Positions 38,726 through 47,989 of a stretch of DNA of 64,000 nucleotides are shown here, in pieces (within the stretch, counting starts at the first letter, position 1; the number at the start of each line of letters is the position of its first letter). Source of the DNA: Leptasterias polaris (Eukaryota > Echinodermata > Asteroidea > Forcipulatida > Asteriidae); assembly GCA_037783415.1 (NCBI GenBank), contig JAZGTN010000058.1, positions 6,670,001 through 6,734,000 of the forward strand, read 5' to 3'. The notes under the pieces are model-generated. The model did not search any database. It saw only the letters and a list, made by a program, of their open reading frames with translations, and was not told the origin of the DNA. A program made the position numbers and the translations under genes.

Positions 38726-41700
38726 CTAGAGCTTAAGTGTTTGTCAACAAACACAGAGCTGTTCCTGTAATTTTCAAAGGGTTTATAACTGAAAAGAAAT
38801 TGAAAATCGGGTGTGTAGTTCTTGAGATATGGTCCCACTTCCGGTTGACCCGGAAGTAAAGGTCAACATGGGGTCACGGTTACCCAAGGCTAATACCCAT
38901 GCCCAAGGAGTCTAAAACTTAAAACAGTTTGACAATCGGTTGTGTAGTTCTTGAGATATGGTCTTACTTCCGGTTGATCCGGAAGTAAAAGTCAACATGA
39001 GGTCACCGTTATCCAATGTTGATCTACAATGGCCAAGGAGTCTATAACTGAAAAAAAGTTTGAAAATCGGTAGTGTAATTCTTGAGATATGGTCCCACTT
39101 CCGGTTGACCCGGAAGTAAAGGTCAACATGGGGTCACGGTTACCCTAAGGCTAAACTCCAATGCCCAAGGAGTCTATAACTGAAAACAAGTTTGAAAATC
39201 GGTTGTGTAGTTCTTGAGATAGGGTCCCACTTCCGGTTGACCCGTTAGTAAAGGTCAACATGGGGTCACGGTTGCTCAGGGCTAATCTCTAATGCCCAAG
39301 GAGTCTATAACTGAAAACAGTTTGACGATCGGTTGTATACATTTCGAGATATAGTGCTCTCAAGATTGGCTAATTAAATATTCACCTCGCTGTAAATGGG
39401 CTAATTAATTCAGAATATAAAAAAAAATTACATTGAGAGTTAAGTTCATGTACTACTAAGCTTCAATTTGATATAGGATCTAACTCTTTCATATTTGTAC
39501 GCTTTAGGATATTAGGTCACATGCAAGGTTGTGTAAACAGGTTTTTTTACTTGAAATTTTGTTTATGAAACTGCTGTTACACGGGTCACCAACTGTTTCA
39601 GAAACGGTATGTTGACCAAAAATAACCGTGAATGCTCAGGCTTATACATAAGCCTGTGACGGTTACACGGTTAAGTGACAGATCTTACGGTTAAACGTTT
39701 ACATTTATTTGTACGGTTCGGATAAACGTTGCAAAAATCACTTAAAAAGTGCCGCGTAATGCTGACCATAATAACTGTGATCACGATTTTCACAGCACAA
39801 TATCCCATAAAACACACACTTATCATTCCCAATTTACAGACTCATAGTCTTTGTTATTTCATTACATCTGTGCGTGTAGTAATATTTGTGAGAAACATTG
39901 CACGCTAGGGGGCGTTCCACAACAATTCGTGAATGCGCAGGCTTATACGTAAGCCTGTGATGGTTACACGATTAAGTGACAGATCTTACGGTTAAACGTT
40001 CACATTTGTACAGTTCGGATAAACGTTGAAAAATTCACTTGAAAAGTGCTGCGAAATGCTGACCATAATAACTGTGATCACGATTTTCACAGCACAATAT
40101 CCCATAAAACACACACTTATCATTCCCAATTTACAGACTCATAGTCTTTGTTATTTCATTACATCTGTGCGTGTAGTAATATTTGTGAGAAACATTGCAC
40201 GCTAGGGGGCGTTCCACAACAATTCGTGAATGCGCAGGCTTATACGTAAGCCTGTGATGGTTACACGATTAAGTGACAAATCTTATGGTTAAACGTTTAC
40301 ATTTATTTGTACGGTTCGGATAAACGTTGAAAAAAATCACTTAAAAAGTGCCGCGTAATGCTTACCATAATAACTGTGATCACGATTTTCACAGCACAAT
40401 ATCCCATAAAACACACACTTATCATTCCCAATTTACAGACTCATAGTCTTTGTTATTTCATTACATCTGTGCGTGTAGTAATATTTGTGAGAAACATTGC
40501 ACGCTAGGGGGCGTTCCACAACAATTCGTGAATGCGCAGGCTTATACGTAAGCCTGTGACGGTTACACGGTTAAGTGACAGATCTTACGGTTAAACGTTC
40601 ACATTTGTACGGTTCGGATAAACGTTGAAAAATTCACTTGAAAAGTGCTGAGAAATGCTGACCGTAATAATTGCCAAACACACCTATATCGTTTCCAATT
40701 TACAGGCTTAATTCTTTGTTATTTCATTACTTTGCGTGCGGCATTAGTTGAAAGAAACATTGAACGCTATAGGGCGTTCCACAACAAATCGATTGCACGG
40801 TTACCCGGTTAACCAAATGATAATCCTGTTAAACGTTTAAATGTTTACGTTTACATTTAAATGCTGAGGCTTTGTAAACCTGCCTGTGACGGTCACACGG
40901 TTAACCATCCGATCAACCGGTTGAACATCTACATTATTACGGTTCGGATAAATGTTGAAAAATCATCCTCAAAAGTGTCGCGAAATTTTGACCATAATAA
41001 ATGTGAACGGTTACACATGTAACTGACCGTTTCAGAAATGATTACGAGTTTACTAAAAAATAACTGTAAATGCATGTAAACAAAATGATGTTGTATTTAA
41101 TTCGTAATCGTAACAATTTTTCTACCCTGAAATGCCAATCGAGTATGTTATATTTGTTTAGGCTAAAACAGTAAATTCATATGGGATACAATTGTATTGT
41201 AATTTTGTCTCTTCACACCCCCAAATCCAACACTGACCGTTTAGCCATGAAAAACGAATTTCTCTTTACCACACCTTTCCTCAATCAGCTCTTTTTATTG
41301 CTAAAACATATCGTTTTCCGGCGAACGGGACCCAAGAGCAGACAAGTCTACAACGCCGGATATTTCTCATAAAACACGGCATAACAGGTTTTCGTCGTCC
41401 ACGCTAAAAAAAACCTTAATAACGACCTGCAGATCTGAGTGGTGGTACACGACGACATGAACCTCAGCGCTACAATCTTTTCAAAATTTTAAAATTTGGC
41501 TGCTTTTCGTATATAAACACATATAAAATTCTAGCCAGAGTACCCATGGCGTTCAATTTGTCTGAGAATTTGGGTTTATTTTCTACTGACAATGTTTTAA
41601 TACGTTTTGATGCTTTTAAACTGAGCGTCAATCAAATCTTTCTTGTTTTAAGAAACATTTGTGTTATCTAGGACGTTTAATTTGAGCTTAATTGAAAAAA

Positions 41701-42390
41701 CTGTGTTTCTAGAAGTCGGATTTGTTTTCACTATCTCCATTTGTTTTGTACATGGGCGAAAACGCCCAATAAATGACGTCATTGTGACGTCGTTCCACAT
41801 TTTAGGCCGAAAAGCACATCTACAGTACCCAAGAAGTCTAAAACTGAAAAAAGTTTGACGATCGGTCGTCTACTTTTTGAGATAGAGTGCTCTAAAGTCT
41901 GGCTAATTAAATATTCACCTCGCTGTAAAGTGGCTAATTAATTAAGAATTTTAACATTTTTTACATTTAGAGTTAAGTTTATGTTCTAAGCTTCAATTTG
42001 ATATATGATTTAACTCTTTCGTATTTGCGCTCTAGGATATTAGGCTTAAAGAAAAAAACGTGTGCAAATGCTATGGGATTTGAGTGGAAACAAAGAATAA
42101 TAATAATCTCGACGAAAACAATAGCTGTTCCGACAGCTAGGTCGGAACAGCTAATAATAATAATCTCGACGAAAACAATAGCTGTTCCGACAGCTAGGTC
42201 GGAACAGCTAATAATAATAATAATCTCGACGAAAACAATAGCTGTTCCGACCTATGTCGGAACAGCTAATAAAAATCTCGACGAAAACAATAGCTGTTCC
42301 GACTGCATCGTCGGAACAGCTAATAAGAATAATCTCGACGAAAACAACAGCTGTTCCGACAGCTAGGTCGGAACAGCTAATAATCTCGAT
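38726..42390. repeat. Macrosatellite unit U10 (about 3,665 bp, array end)
   Basis: Four minisatellite monomers. The ~300-bp block occurs four times in tandem (CAGGCT anchor at 39637, 39938, 40235, 40537). The segment just before the CRE block (about 41290-41650) is shortened and more diverged than in other units. The unit ends in five hairpin cassettes and a truncated sixth, after which single-copy sequence begins. Confidence 0.9.
42108..42390. repeat. Five and a part hairpin cassettes ending the macrosatellite
   Basis: Cassettes start (CTCGACG) at 42108, 42165, 42225, 42277 and 42334, spaced 52-60 bp by variable (TAA)n. Loops in order: AGCTAG, AGCTAG, CTAT, TGCATC, AGCTAG. A sixth copy is cut after AATCTCGA near 42389, the right edge of the array. 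Stems are identical while loops and spacers vary. Confidence 0.92.
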
Positions 42391-42733
42391 TGATTCAGTG
42401 ATAGTTTGCATGTTTCATCTTGTCTTATTGATCAGGGTTAAATAAAACATCTGCAATTTTATAATTTTAATGGCTAATGCAGGGTATGGTCAGTTTTGTT
42501 TTTCATAGACCGATCATTTACATTTAAATCAACCTTGAATACATCAATGTGTGGAATGAACAAATATCACCATTATATGAGCCAATTTTTAGCTTTACAG
42601 AAATTGTGCAAATGCGACAGTATTAATAAAACATTTTGTCATTGAGTTCATATAATTTTAATTGGTAACGCCTCTTCTACTCAATTATGTTTGTGTTAAA
42701 ATTTAAAAATTGAGTTACCGAAAGCTTACATAC
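42391..42733. other. AT-rich sequence, nothing recognised
   Basis: No exon, repeat or RNA gene was seen. The next exon of the minus-strand integrase-core gene would be expected here or beyond the array, and none was found. Confidence 0.45.
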
Positions 42734-43082
42734 CATAAAGTTCTGGTAAGAAATACATCTCATCTGGTTTCCCATGAGAAGCAACACTGTTCTTGCATGG
42801 ACGAATGTGATGCTCATTCCATAATTGTCCAACTTTATGTAGTTCTGCACGCAGCAACCCAGTAAAGGAGAATCTCATGCACCTCTAAAGTGCAAAAAGC
42901 AAAACAAAATGACCACTACAATAATAAACATGCAATAAAACCATTTCGACTTACTTAAAATTAAAAGTGAAGTGGTATCAACAATTTGGAAGAAAGACAA
43001 TCTAGAACAAGAAAAGTTGTGTTTGCAAACACAAATGCCCCGCAAGCCAGTCCGTTTCTTGACATTTGACCTAGGTGGTCCA

Positions 43083-43425
43083 AAACAATAGGATGGGTGG
43101 AGGATGGGTGGAGGATGGGTGGAGAAGGGGGGAGGGATGAGGGGAGGGGAAGGGGAAGTATGAGTAGGGAGGATGGGTTGGGAGAAAGGTTGGGTGGGAA
43201 AGAAAGGTTGGGTGGGGGAATGGTTGGGTGGGGAAATATGAAGGGTGGGGAAATATGAAGGATGGGGAGAATGGGTGGGGAAGAAGGATGGGTGGGGAAG
43301 GGTTAGGTTGGGAGGGGAGGATGGGTGGGGGAAGAGGCTGGGTGGAGAGGAGGGGTGGGGGAAGAGGTTAAGTGGGTCGGAATGGGATGGATGGGTGGGG
43401 TTATGGAGAAGGTAGGGGCAGGTGT
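43083..43425. repeat. Strand-biased purine (G/A) tract
   Basis: About 340 bp of GGGTGG, GGATGG and GGGGAA motifs on the + strand with few pyrimidines except T. Many GGG runs lie close enough for G-quadruplexes, and the purine bias would allow triplex DNA. It sits in the intron between the last two integrase-core exons. Proline/serine-rich open frames on the other strand are by-products of it. Confidence 0.85.
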
Positions 43426-44679
43426 TGACGGAGGGGGTCCCCATACATGAAAGTGGCAACACACCAAGTTTGCAGATAATATGCCAAGTCCTAGAGTTAA
43501 CAAAAAACAATAGGCTCCTGGGGAATCCCCAGACCAATCCACACACAGGGCATAATTACAGGACATCCGATTAATAGTGAGTGGTAACCAAAACTGGTCA
43601 TATACATCAAAGGGTTTCAACAAATTTATAAAGTGAATTTGGTTTAAGGTAGCAGAAAATAAACTGGGGGTACTTACAGTTGCCACACGGATGAATTATC
43701 CAATAATCCACTGTCACGCATGTCTTTGAAGAGCCTCAGCCAGAAATCAATTGAACCAAATCTCATACTACCCCACCACCGCTCAATTCGCTGTGAAACA
43801 AAATGTCACAATAAATTAAGATTTGTCTTCTTATTTACTGTAAAGCACAGGCATGCATCTCTTCCGCGGATCCGCGGATTTCCTTTTTTTTCCCCTTTTT
43901 TTTGGTGGAGCTTATTTTTGAAATGTCAGCATTTTTCAAGGTTTATTATTATCAAACATTAAAACAAAAGCAAAAGCAGTTTGTTCAATTTCTCCAGAAT
44001 CATTTCAAGTTTAAAATCATAAGCTTAAACATGAAAGTTTAAACGAAATGGTCTGAGATTTCACCATAAATTAAGAATGAGAATCCAATAAAAAGCATCT
44101 AGATTGTCTCCAAAACATACGCGTCAACTGTTATCCAATTGGCTTTGCGTTTAGCATTGTGCGCTGAAAATATAAGCTTGTTGTAATTTTCATCTTTTTT
44201 TTCGGCTGAAGAGTCGCATGCCTGAAAGCAAGATCACATTAAACAAACTATATTCCCCTCTGTCATGATAGCTACAGACAAAGGCATTTTGCAGAAAAAT
44301 TTAAACATGCTGGATCACAAATGGGTTACTGAAACCTGAAAAATTTAATTTAAAACAATTTTGACACTCACTGGTTTTGCAAAGGCTAATACCAAAAGGC
44401 TAATACCGACTTAAAAGTAAAAGAGAAAACACACCTGGTTTGAGGTCGACTTCCCATATAAAAAGCTATTGAATCCTGCCCGTTCATCTTCATGGTAGTA
44501 GCGAAATGCTATTTGGATATCTTCAATCAGTGTATTTTCGGTTCCCCGATCTGTTCTTATAACATGTGGAACACCTACAACAAATCAAGAAGTAAAACAA
44601 GAAATGGATCACTAATTATATGTTCATGGCAACAGACCAAGGTCAAATTTCATGTCGTTGCTTGCCCAGAATTTGGGGC

Positions 44680-44776
44680 TTACTGGCCAAGCTAATGCAC
44701 TGGACTCAAGTTCAAATGTTTTCATAGTGCAGGTTCGTAACCCGGTCGTGGCACATATGTCCTTTAGCAAGACACA
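44680..44776 (+). mobile_element. tRNA-derived SINE-like sequence
   Basis: A box-A-like stretch (GGCCAAGCTAATGCACTGGA) is followed by CTCAAG and a B-box-like GGTTCGTAACC at 44732-44742. CGGTCGTGGCA and TGTCCTTTAGCAAGACAC follow. The layout fits SINEs derived from a Ser/Leu-type tRNA. It is too diverged to be a functional tRNA. It occupies the gap where the missing integrase exon is expected. Confidence 0.65.
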
Positions 44777-45405
44777 ATGCACAATACAGAACCCAGGACA
44801 ATATTATCATGAAAGAGAATAGGCAGGCACATATCCATTTTGCAAATGGGGCTCTTGTGCTGTTCGCTGTCATTTCCCACTACCTTCGTTTAACCCCATG
44901 TCTGTAAAACAGAAAAGAGCATATCACTGGAACTGTATATCCAGCGGTGAAGTAGTCAAACAAAAGCCGTAGAACATCATCTGTAGAGACATACATGGTT
45001 AGGAAAAATATGAATTGACTTGGACAAATGATACCAGAACAACAAAGTTAGTGAGGGAATAAATAACCTCTGGACTCGTGCTCCGTCCAGTTATTATCAT
45101 AGTAGAGCAGAAAAGTATATCTGGAATGATTTCAGTCATTGGCTTAAATACATTTGAAATTTAAACAAAGGATACTGTAAGTCAGAGCTCCAAGTCCAAG
45201 TCCAGGTCTTTCCACCGCAGCCGGACAGTAAACCAGGAGTACACCTACAACTTCCAAGGGTCCTTTGAACATGAACAGCAGAACCTACAGTGTAGGAAAA
45301 TGAGGAAGATATCAGTCAACATAAATTATCAAACATTATAAATTAAATTGCAAAGGTCAATTTGCACTGTTCATTAACAAATTTATGCACTGCATGCACT
45401 AAAAA

Positions 45406-45432
45406 CCCAGTAACTGGGGCTCTGTACTCCTT
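45406..45432. repeat. Solo end of the foldback element seen at 54236-54594
   Basis: CCCAGTAACTGGGGC followed by TCTGTACTCCTTT matches the terminus of the 54.2-kb foldback element almost exactly; the rest is absent. Confidence 0.6.
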
Positions 45433-45487
45433 TAAAAAAATTCTTCGGTAATACTTACTGGCCCGCAGATGCCAAATTTTTTTTAAA

Positions 45488-45780
45488 TCACTTTAAAGGC
45501 CCTGTACACTATTGGTAAGATCGAAAAACACAAATGTTCACAGATTCACACATAACTTACATTATTTAAAGTAAGTAATGGTAGAATTAGAAAGGGTTTC
45601 TTAAAATATTTCTGCCTAAAATGCTATCGTTTCTGAGAAATGAGTAAAACAATAGTTTTTATCACGCGTGATAATCTGGAAAAAACAAAAAACAAGTAAG
45701 GTCTCTCTTTTCACTATTTTCTCGTGACCTCGATAACCAATTGAGCTCAAACTTTCCCAGGTTTGTTTTTTCATGCATAT
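45488..45780. mobile_element. MITE related to the 5.3-kb TTAA family (partial)
   Basis: Begins CTTTAAAGGCCCTGTACACT followed by ATTGGTAA. Its right part reads GACCTCGATAACCAATTGAG and CAGGTTTGTT, the complement of the left part of the element at 5297. The far terminus is not seen; the end near 45780 breaks into other sequence. Confidence 0.65.
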
Positions 45781-45820
45781 GTTTAATCACACAAAATGTG
45801 GACACCGCACCACATGTATC

Positions 45821-45846
45821 CATGGAGGTAGAATTCTACCTCCATG
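45821..45846. repeat. Perfect 26-bp palindrome
   Basis: The sequence centres on GAATTC with arms CATGGAGGTA and TACCTCCATG. No spacer and no mismatch. It may be the end or centre of a small foldback element. Confidence 0.9.
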
Positions 45847-46073
45847 ATGTATAGGGAGGCTATAGCAGGCATTAATTGACAATGACAGTTATAGTTAGGA
45901 TGTTTAGACTTTAGTCAGTTAGTACAGGGGTAGTAGGAGCTACATGTAGTTTTTGTAATCGTAGCAGTAGGCCTGTTGTTATTGTGTAGCCTGTGTAGTA
46001 ACTAAATATACTCAAATGCCAGTCATCTCGTCCCCAAGTAATGTCTTCCCCTGCATTACAAAGTCGCCCCTAG

Positions 46074-46089
46074 CCCCCCCCCCCCCCCC
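46074..46089. repeat. Poly-C tract (16 bp)
   Basis: Sixteen consecutive C residues on the + strand in otherwise unremarkable non-coding sequence (45847-46502). Confidence 0.9.
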
Positions 46090-46502
46090 AACCCAACAGT
46101 AACCAGCAGACTCCGTCTTTGCAGCATTTAACACATGTCATGTCTGCATGTTGCATCCCATGTTTAAAATTATGTAATCAAGTTAAACAAACCTACTTAA
46201 TGGAAAACCTAACGTCAAGTAACGTAACATTGTAAGACTTAAAGATTGGAAACATACCAATAACTGCATCGAGCAAGTACACACCATTGTGTAGCCGTTG
46301 ACCATGGATGGCCGGTGGAATGGACAGTGTGCTGTGCGAGGTGCACGTATAACGCAAACGCTACTAGCAATGCGCCATTACACCATGCCTCGCCTGAGTT
46401 AGAGATCAGGGTGTCTAGGTGCCAGACTAAACGTGTGGTCGGACACCCCAAGTTGCTGGGAAAAAAATTTCACGGATGAGTGGGTTCACGAAAACGCGGC
46501 CC

Positions 46503-47012
46503 AATCCGTGAATATTTACGTAAATATTTACGTAAATATTCACGGATTGTGCCCCAATTCGCAAATATTCACGTAAATATTTACGTGAATATTTGCGATT
46601 TTGGCACAAATCGTGAATATTCACGTAAATATTTACGTAAATATTCACGGATTGTGCCCCAATCGCAAATATTTACGTAAATATTTGCGTAAATATTTGC
46701 GATTGGGTGCACAAATCGCAAATATTTACGCAAATATTTACGTAAATATTTGCGAATGGGGCACAAATCGTGAATATTCACGTAAATATTTACGTGAATA
46801 TTTGCGATTGGGGCACAATCCGTGAATATTTACGTAAATATTTACGAAAATATTTACGTGAATATTTGCGATTGGGGCACAATCCGTGAATATTTACGTA
46901 AATATTTACGTGAATATTCACGATTTGTGCCAAAATCGCAAATATTCACGTAAATATTTACGTGAATATTTGCGAATTGGGGCACAATCCGTAAATATTC
47001 ACGTAAATATAT
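46503..47012. repeat. Array of about nine and a half near-perfect palindromes
   Basis: A compound repeat of palindromes about 38-40 bp long, spaced about 53 bp apart, built from TTTACGTAAATA and AATATT. The first two (46506-46545 and 46560-46597) are perfect. Palindrome ends alternate between CGTGAATATT and CGCAAATATT. The linkers are ATTGTGCCCCAAT or its reverse complement ATTGGGGCACAAT, so the linkers alternate in orientation too. Every reading frame gives repetitive peptides of the NIYVN type, which are not genes. Confidence 0.93.
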
Positions 47013-47563
47013 ATGTTTGATGTCCCTTCAGGGCCACCATAGTCTGCTGACAAAAGTCTGAAAGGGAGTTCAATTACCTGAAGAGTAAGGTATGGTGGAG
47101 TCAATGGGGGAAATCCCATGAGTGCAGTCGAGCAGGGCAGGTTTTGAACAATGTTGCAGGTAAACGACCTTGTCCTGGAGTCTCAAACTTCAAATTATGT
47201 TTCATAAGCGTATTATCTTAGAAGTTTAGGATAATGGAATAATAACTGAATGCATACGCAGAGTAATATTGCTTATACCGCATAATTAGCCAGATGGTGA
47301 CTTGTGAGGTTATGTTCTAGAGGGATACATAAGACTTGTTGTGAACTTTTTGATTTTGGTTGTGCTTACTGATGATCAGATATGGTTAAACCAATGTTTA
47401 AGATTATTGTAATTAATATTGAGTGAATATTGTAAAAATATATGGGGAAGACTTACTTTAAATTATACATAGTGTATGCATTTTTGTGGTTCACCGTATT
47501 GTCATCATTTAGTTAACTTTATTACTATAGTTGAATATTACTATTTAGTTGAATAAACACAAA
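47013..47563. other. No gene or clear repeat
   Basis: AT-rich sequence with no recognised exon or repeat family. Confidence 0.45.
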
Positions 47564-47783
47564 CGGCGACTGTGTCACGTGACCCATAGTGGGTATAAAA
47601 TGTAAACAAACCAAGAAAGCAAGGTGCAGTGTGAATAGAATAAACGGCGGGATGCAGCCATGCGTTCCCATTCACACTGCACATTGCTTGCTTGGTTTGT
47701 TATTGAATAATAAACCACAAGGGAAACTGGTTAGTTATTGTTTACATTTTATACCCACTATGGGTCATGTGACGCAGTCGCCG
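47564..47783. repeat. Nested foldback element
   Basis: Outer arms at 47564-47608 and 47738-47783 pair (CGGCGACTG ... CAGTCGCCG, with GTGACCCATAGTGGGTATAA inside the arm). Inner arms at about 47610-47636 and 47670-47696 pair (GTGCAGTGTGAAT with ATTCACACTGCAC). The two sets nest, so the whole 220 bp folds into one long hairpin with a bulge on the right side. Confidence 0.85.
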
Positions 47784-47966
47784 ATTATGTCTATTGAGGA
47801 AGTCTTAGATTGGGATTTGGGACATGTAAGCCATTATTGGAAACAGGATTTTCTGCTTAGGTGTTGTACAGAAAATAACAATGCTGTTAGATTGAAAAGA
47901 AAGACAAGGTATGTTATTTTTGTTGTTGATATAAATGGAAACGGCAAAATGATTGTTGAAAGGTAA
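47652..47966 (+). CDS. Unrecognised open reading frame overlapping the foldback
   Basis: An open frame from the ATG at 47652 to TAA at 47964-47966 (104 residues). A later in-frame ATG lies at 47761 in the right arm of the foldback. The part beyond the hairpin (MSIEEVLDWDLGHVSHYWKQ onward) has protein-like composition and a basic RLKRKTRY stretch. The stop overlaps a possible splice donor (AGGTAAAG), so it could instead be a first exon. No known domain is recognised. Confidence 0.25.
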   Translation: MQPCVPIHTAHCLLGLLLNNKPQGKLVSYCLHFIPTMGHVTQSPIMSIEEVLDWDLGHVSHYWKQDFLLRCCTENNNAVRLKRKTRYVIFVVDINGNGKMIVER

Positions 47967-47989
47967 AGCTTCTTGTTTTATTAGTAATG

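Larger units (their letters stand above)
7038..42390. repeat. 35-kb macrosatellite: ten head-to-tail 3.1-4.1 kb units
   Basis: Each unit starts at CTAGA followed by a junction hairpin (usually GTGTTTGT/ACAAACAC) and AGCTGTTCC, and ends in ACAAAGAATAATAATAA-like (TAA)n. Unit starts: 7038, 10563, 13627, 17771, 21130, 24820, 28014, 31519, 35338, 38726. Module order within a unit: (1) junction hairpin; (2) 130-bp minisatellite, 3-9 copies; (3) module A, from GGCTAATTAAATATTCACC to TAGGATATTAGG; (4) one to four ~300-bp blocks rich in CGGTTA, each with CAGGCTTATACGTAAGCCTG and GCTAGGGGGCG-like cores; (5) a ~1-kb segment; (6) a ~390-bp block with TGACGTCA; (7) A', a diverged second copy of module A; (8) (TAA)n, sometimes with hairpin cassettes. 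No long intact reading frame exists. It could be an amplified non-autonomous transposon or a true macrosatellite. Confidence 0.93.
42734..44980 (-). pseudogene. Integrase-core (DDE-type) protein gene, apparently missing an exon
   Basis: Four minus-strand exons read by eye: 44980-44884, 44574-44435, 43790-43678, 42882-42734. The first gives a helix-turn-helix-like N-terminal stretch (LRLLFDYFTAGYTVPVI). The second has the second catalytic aspartate in VIRTDRGTEN and ends STSNQ. The third begins RIERWWGSMRFG with the glutamate. The fourth has LWNEHHIRP and GKPDEMYFLPELY. Phases match from exon 2 onward (0/0; CT+G). Exons 1 and 2 do not match (AG then GT), and the exon expected to carry the first aspartate is not seen in the 309-bp gap, which holds a SINE-like sequence. 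A 3' exon is also missing. This family is widespread, of unknown function, in marine invertebrates and fish; it relates to transposon or retroviral-type integrases. It may be a pseudogene, or an exon may be unrecognised. Confidence 0.78.

Noticed and set aside
42108..42390. CRISPR-like array
   Set aside because: Repeats are regularly spaced but the 'spacers' are just (TAA)n, the repeat itself is a long hairpin, and the sequence is clearly eukaryotic with no cas genes.
42875..43686. Proline/serine-rich frames of 127 and 223 residues
   Set aside because: They are the reverse strand of the purine tract plus adjacent integrase exon and intron.
44684..44755. Functional tRNA gene
   Set aside because: Box-like motifs are present but the cloverleaf cannot be completed; it fits a SINE head.
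45180..45290. Minus-strand exon-like frame with SCRCTPGLLSGCGGKTW
   Set aside because: A cysteine/glycine-rich stretch after an AG site, but no family recognised and no phase support with neighbours.
46427..46825. Repetitive NIYVN-type frames on both strands
   Set aside because: They come from the palindrome array, which is open in several frames at once.
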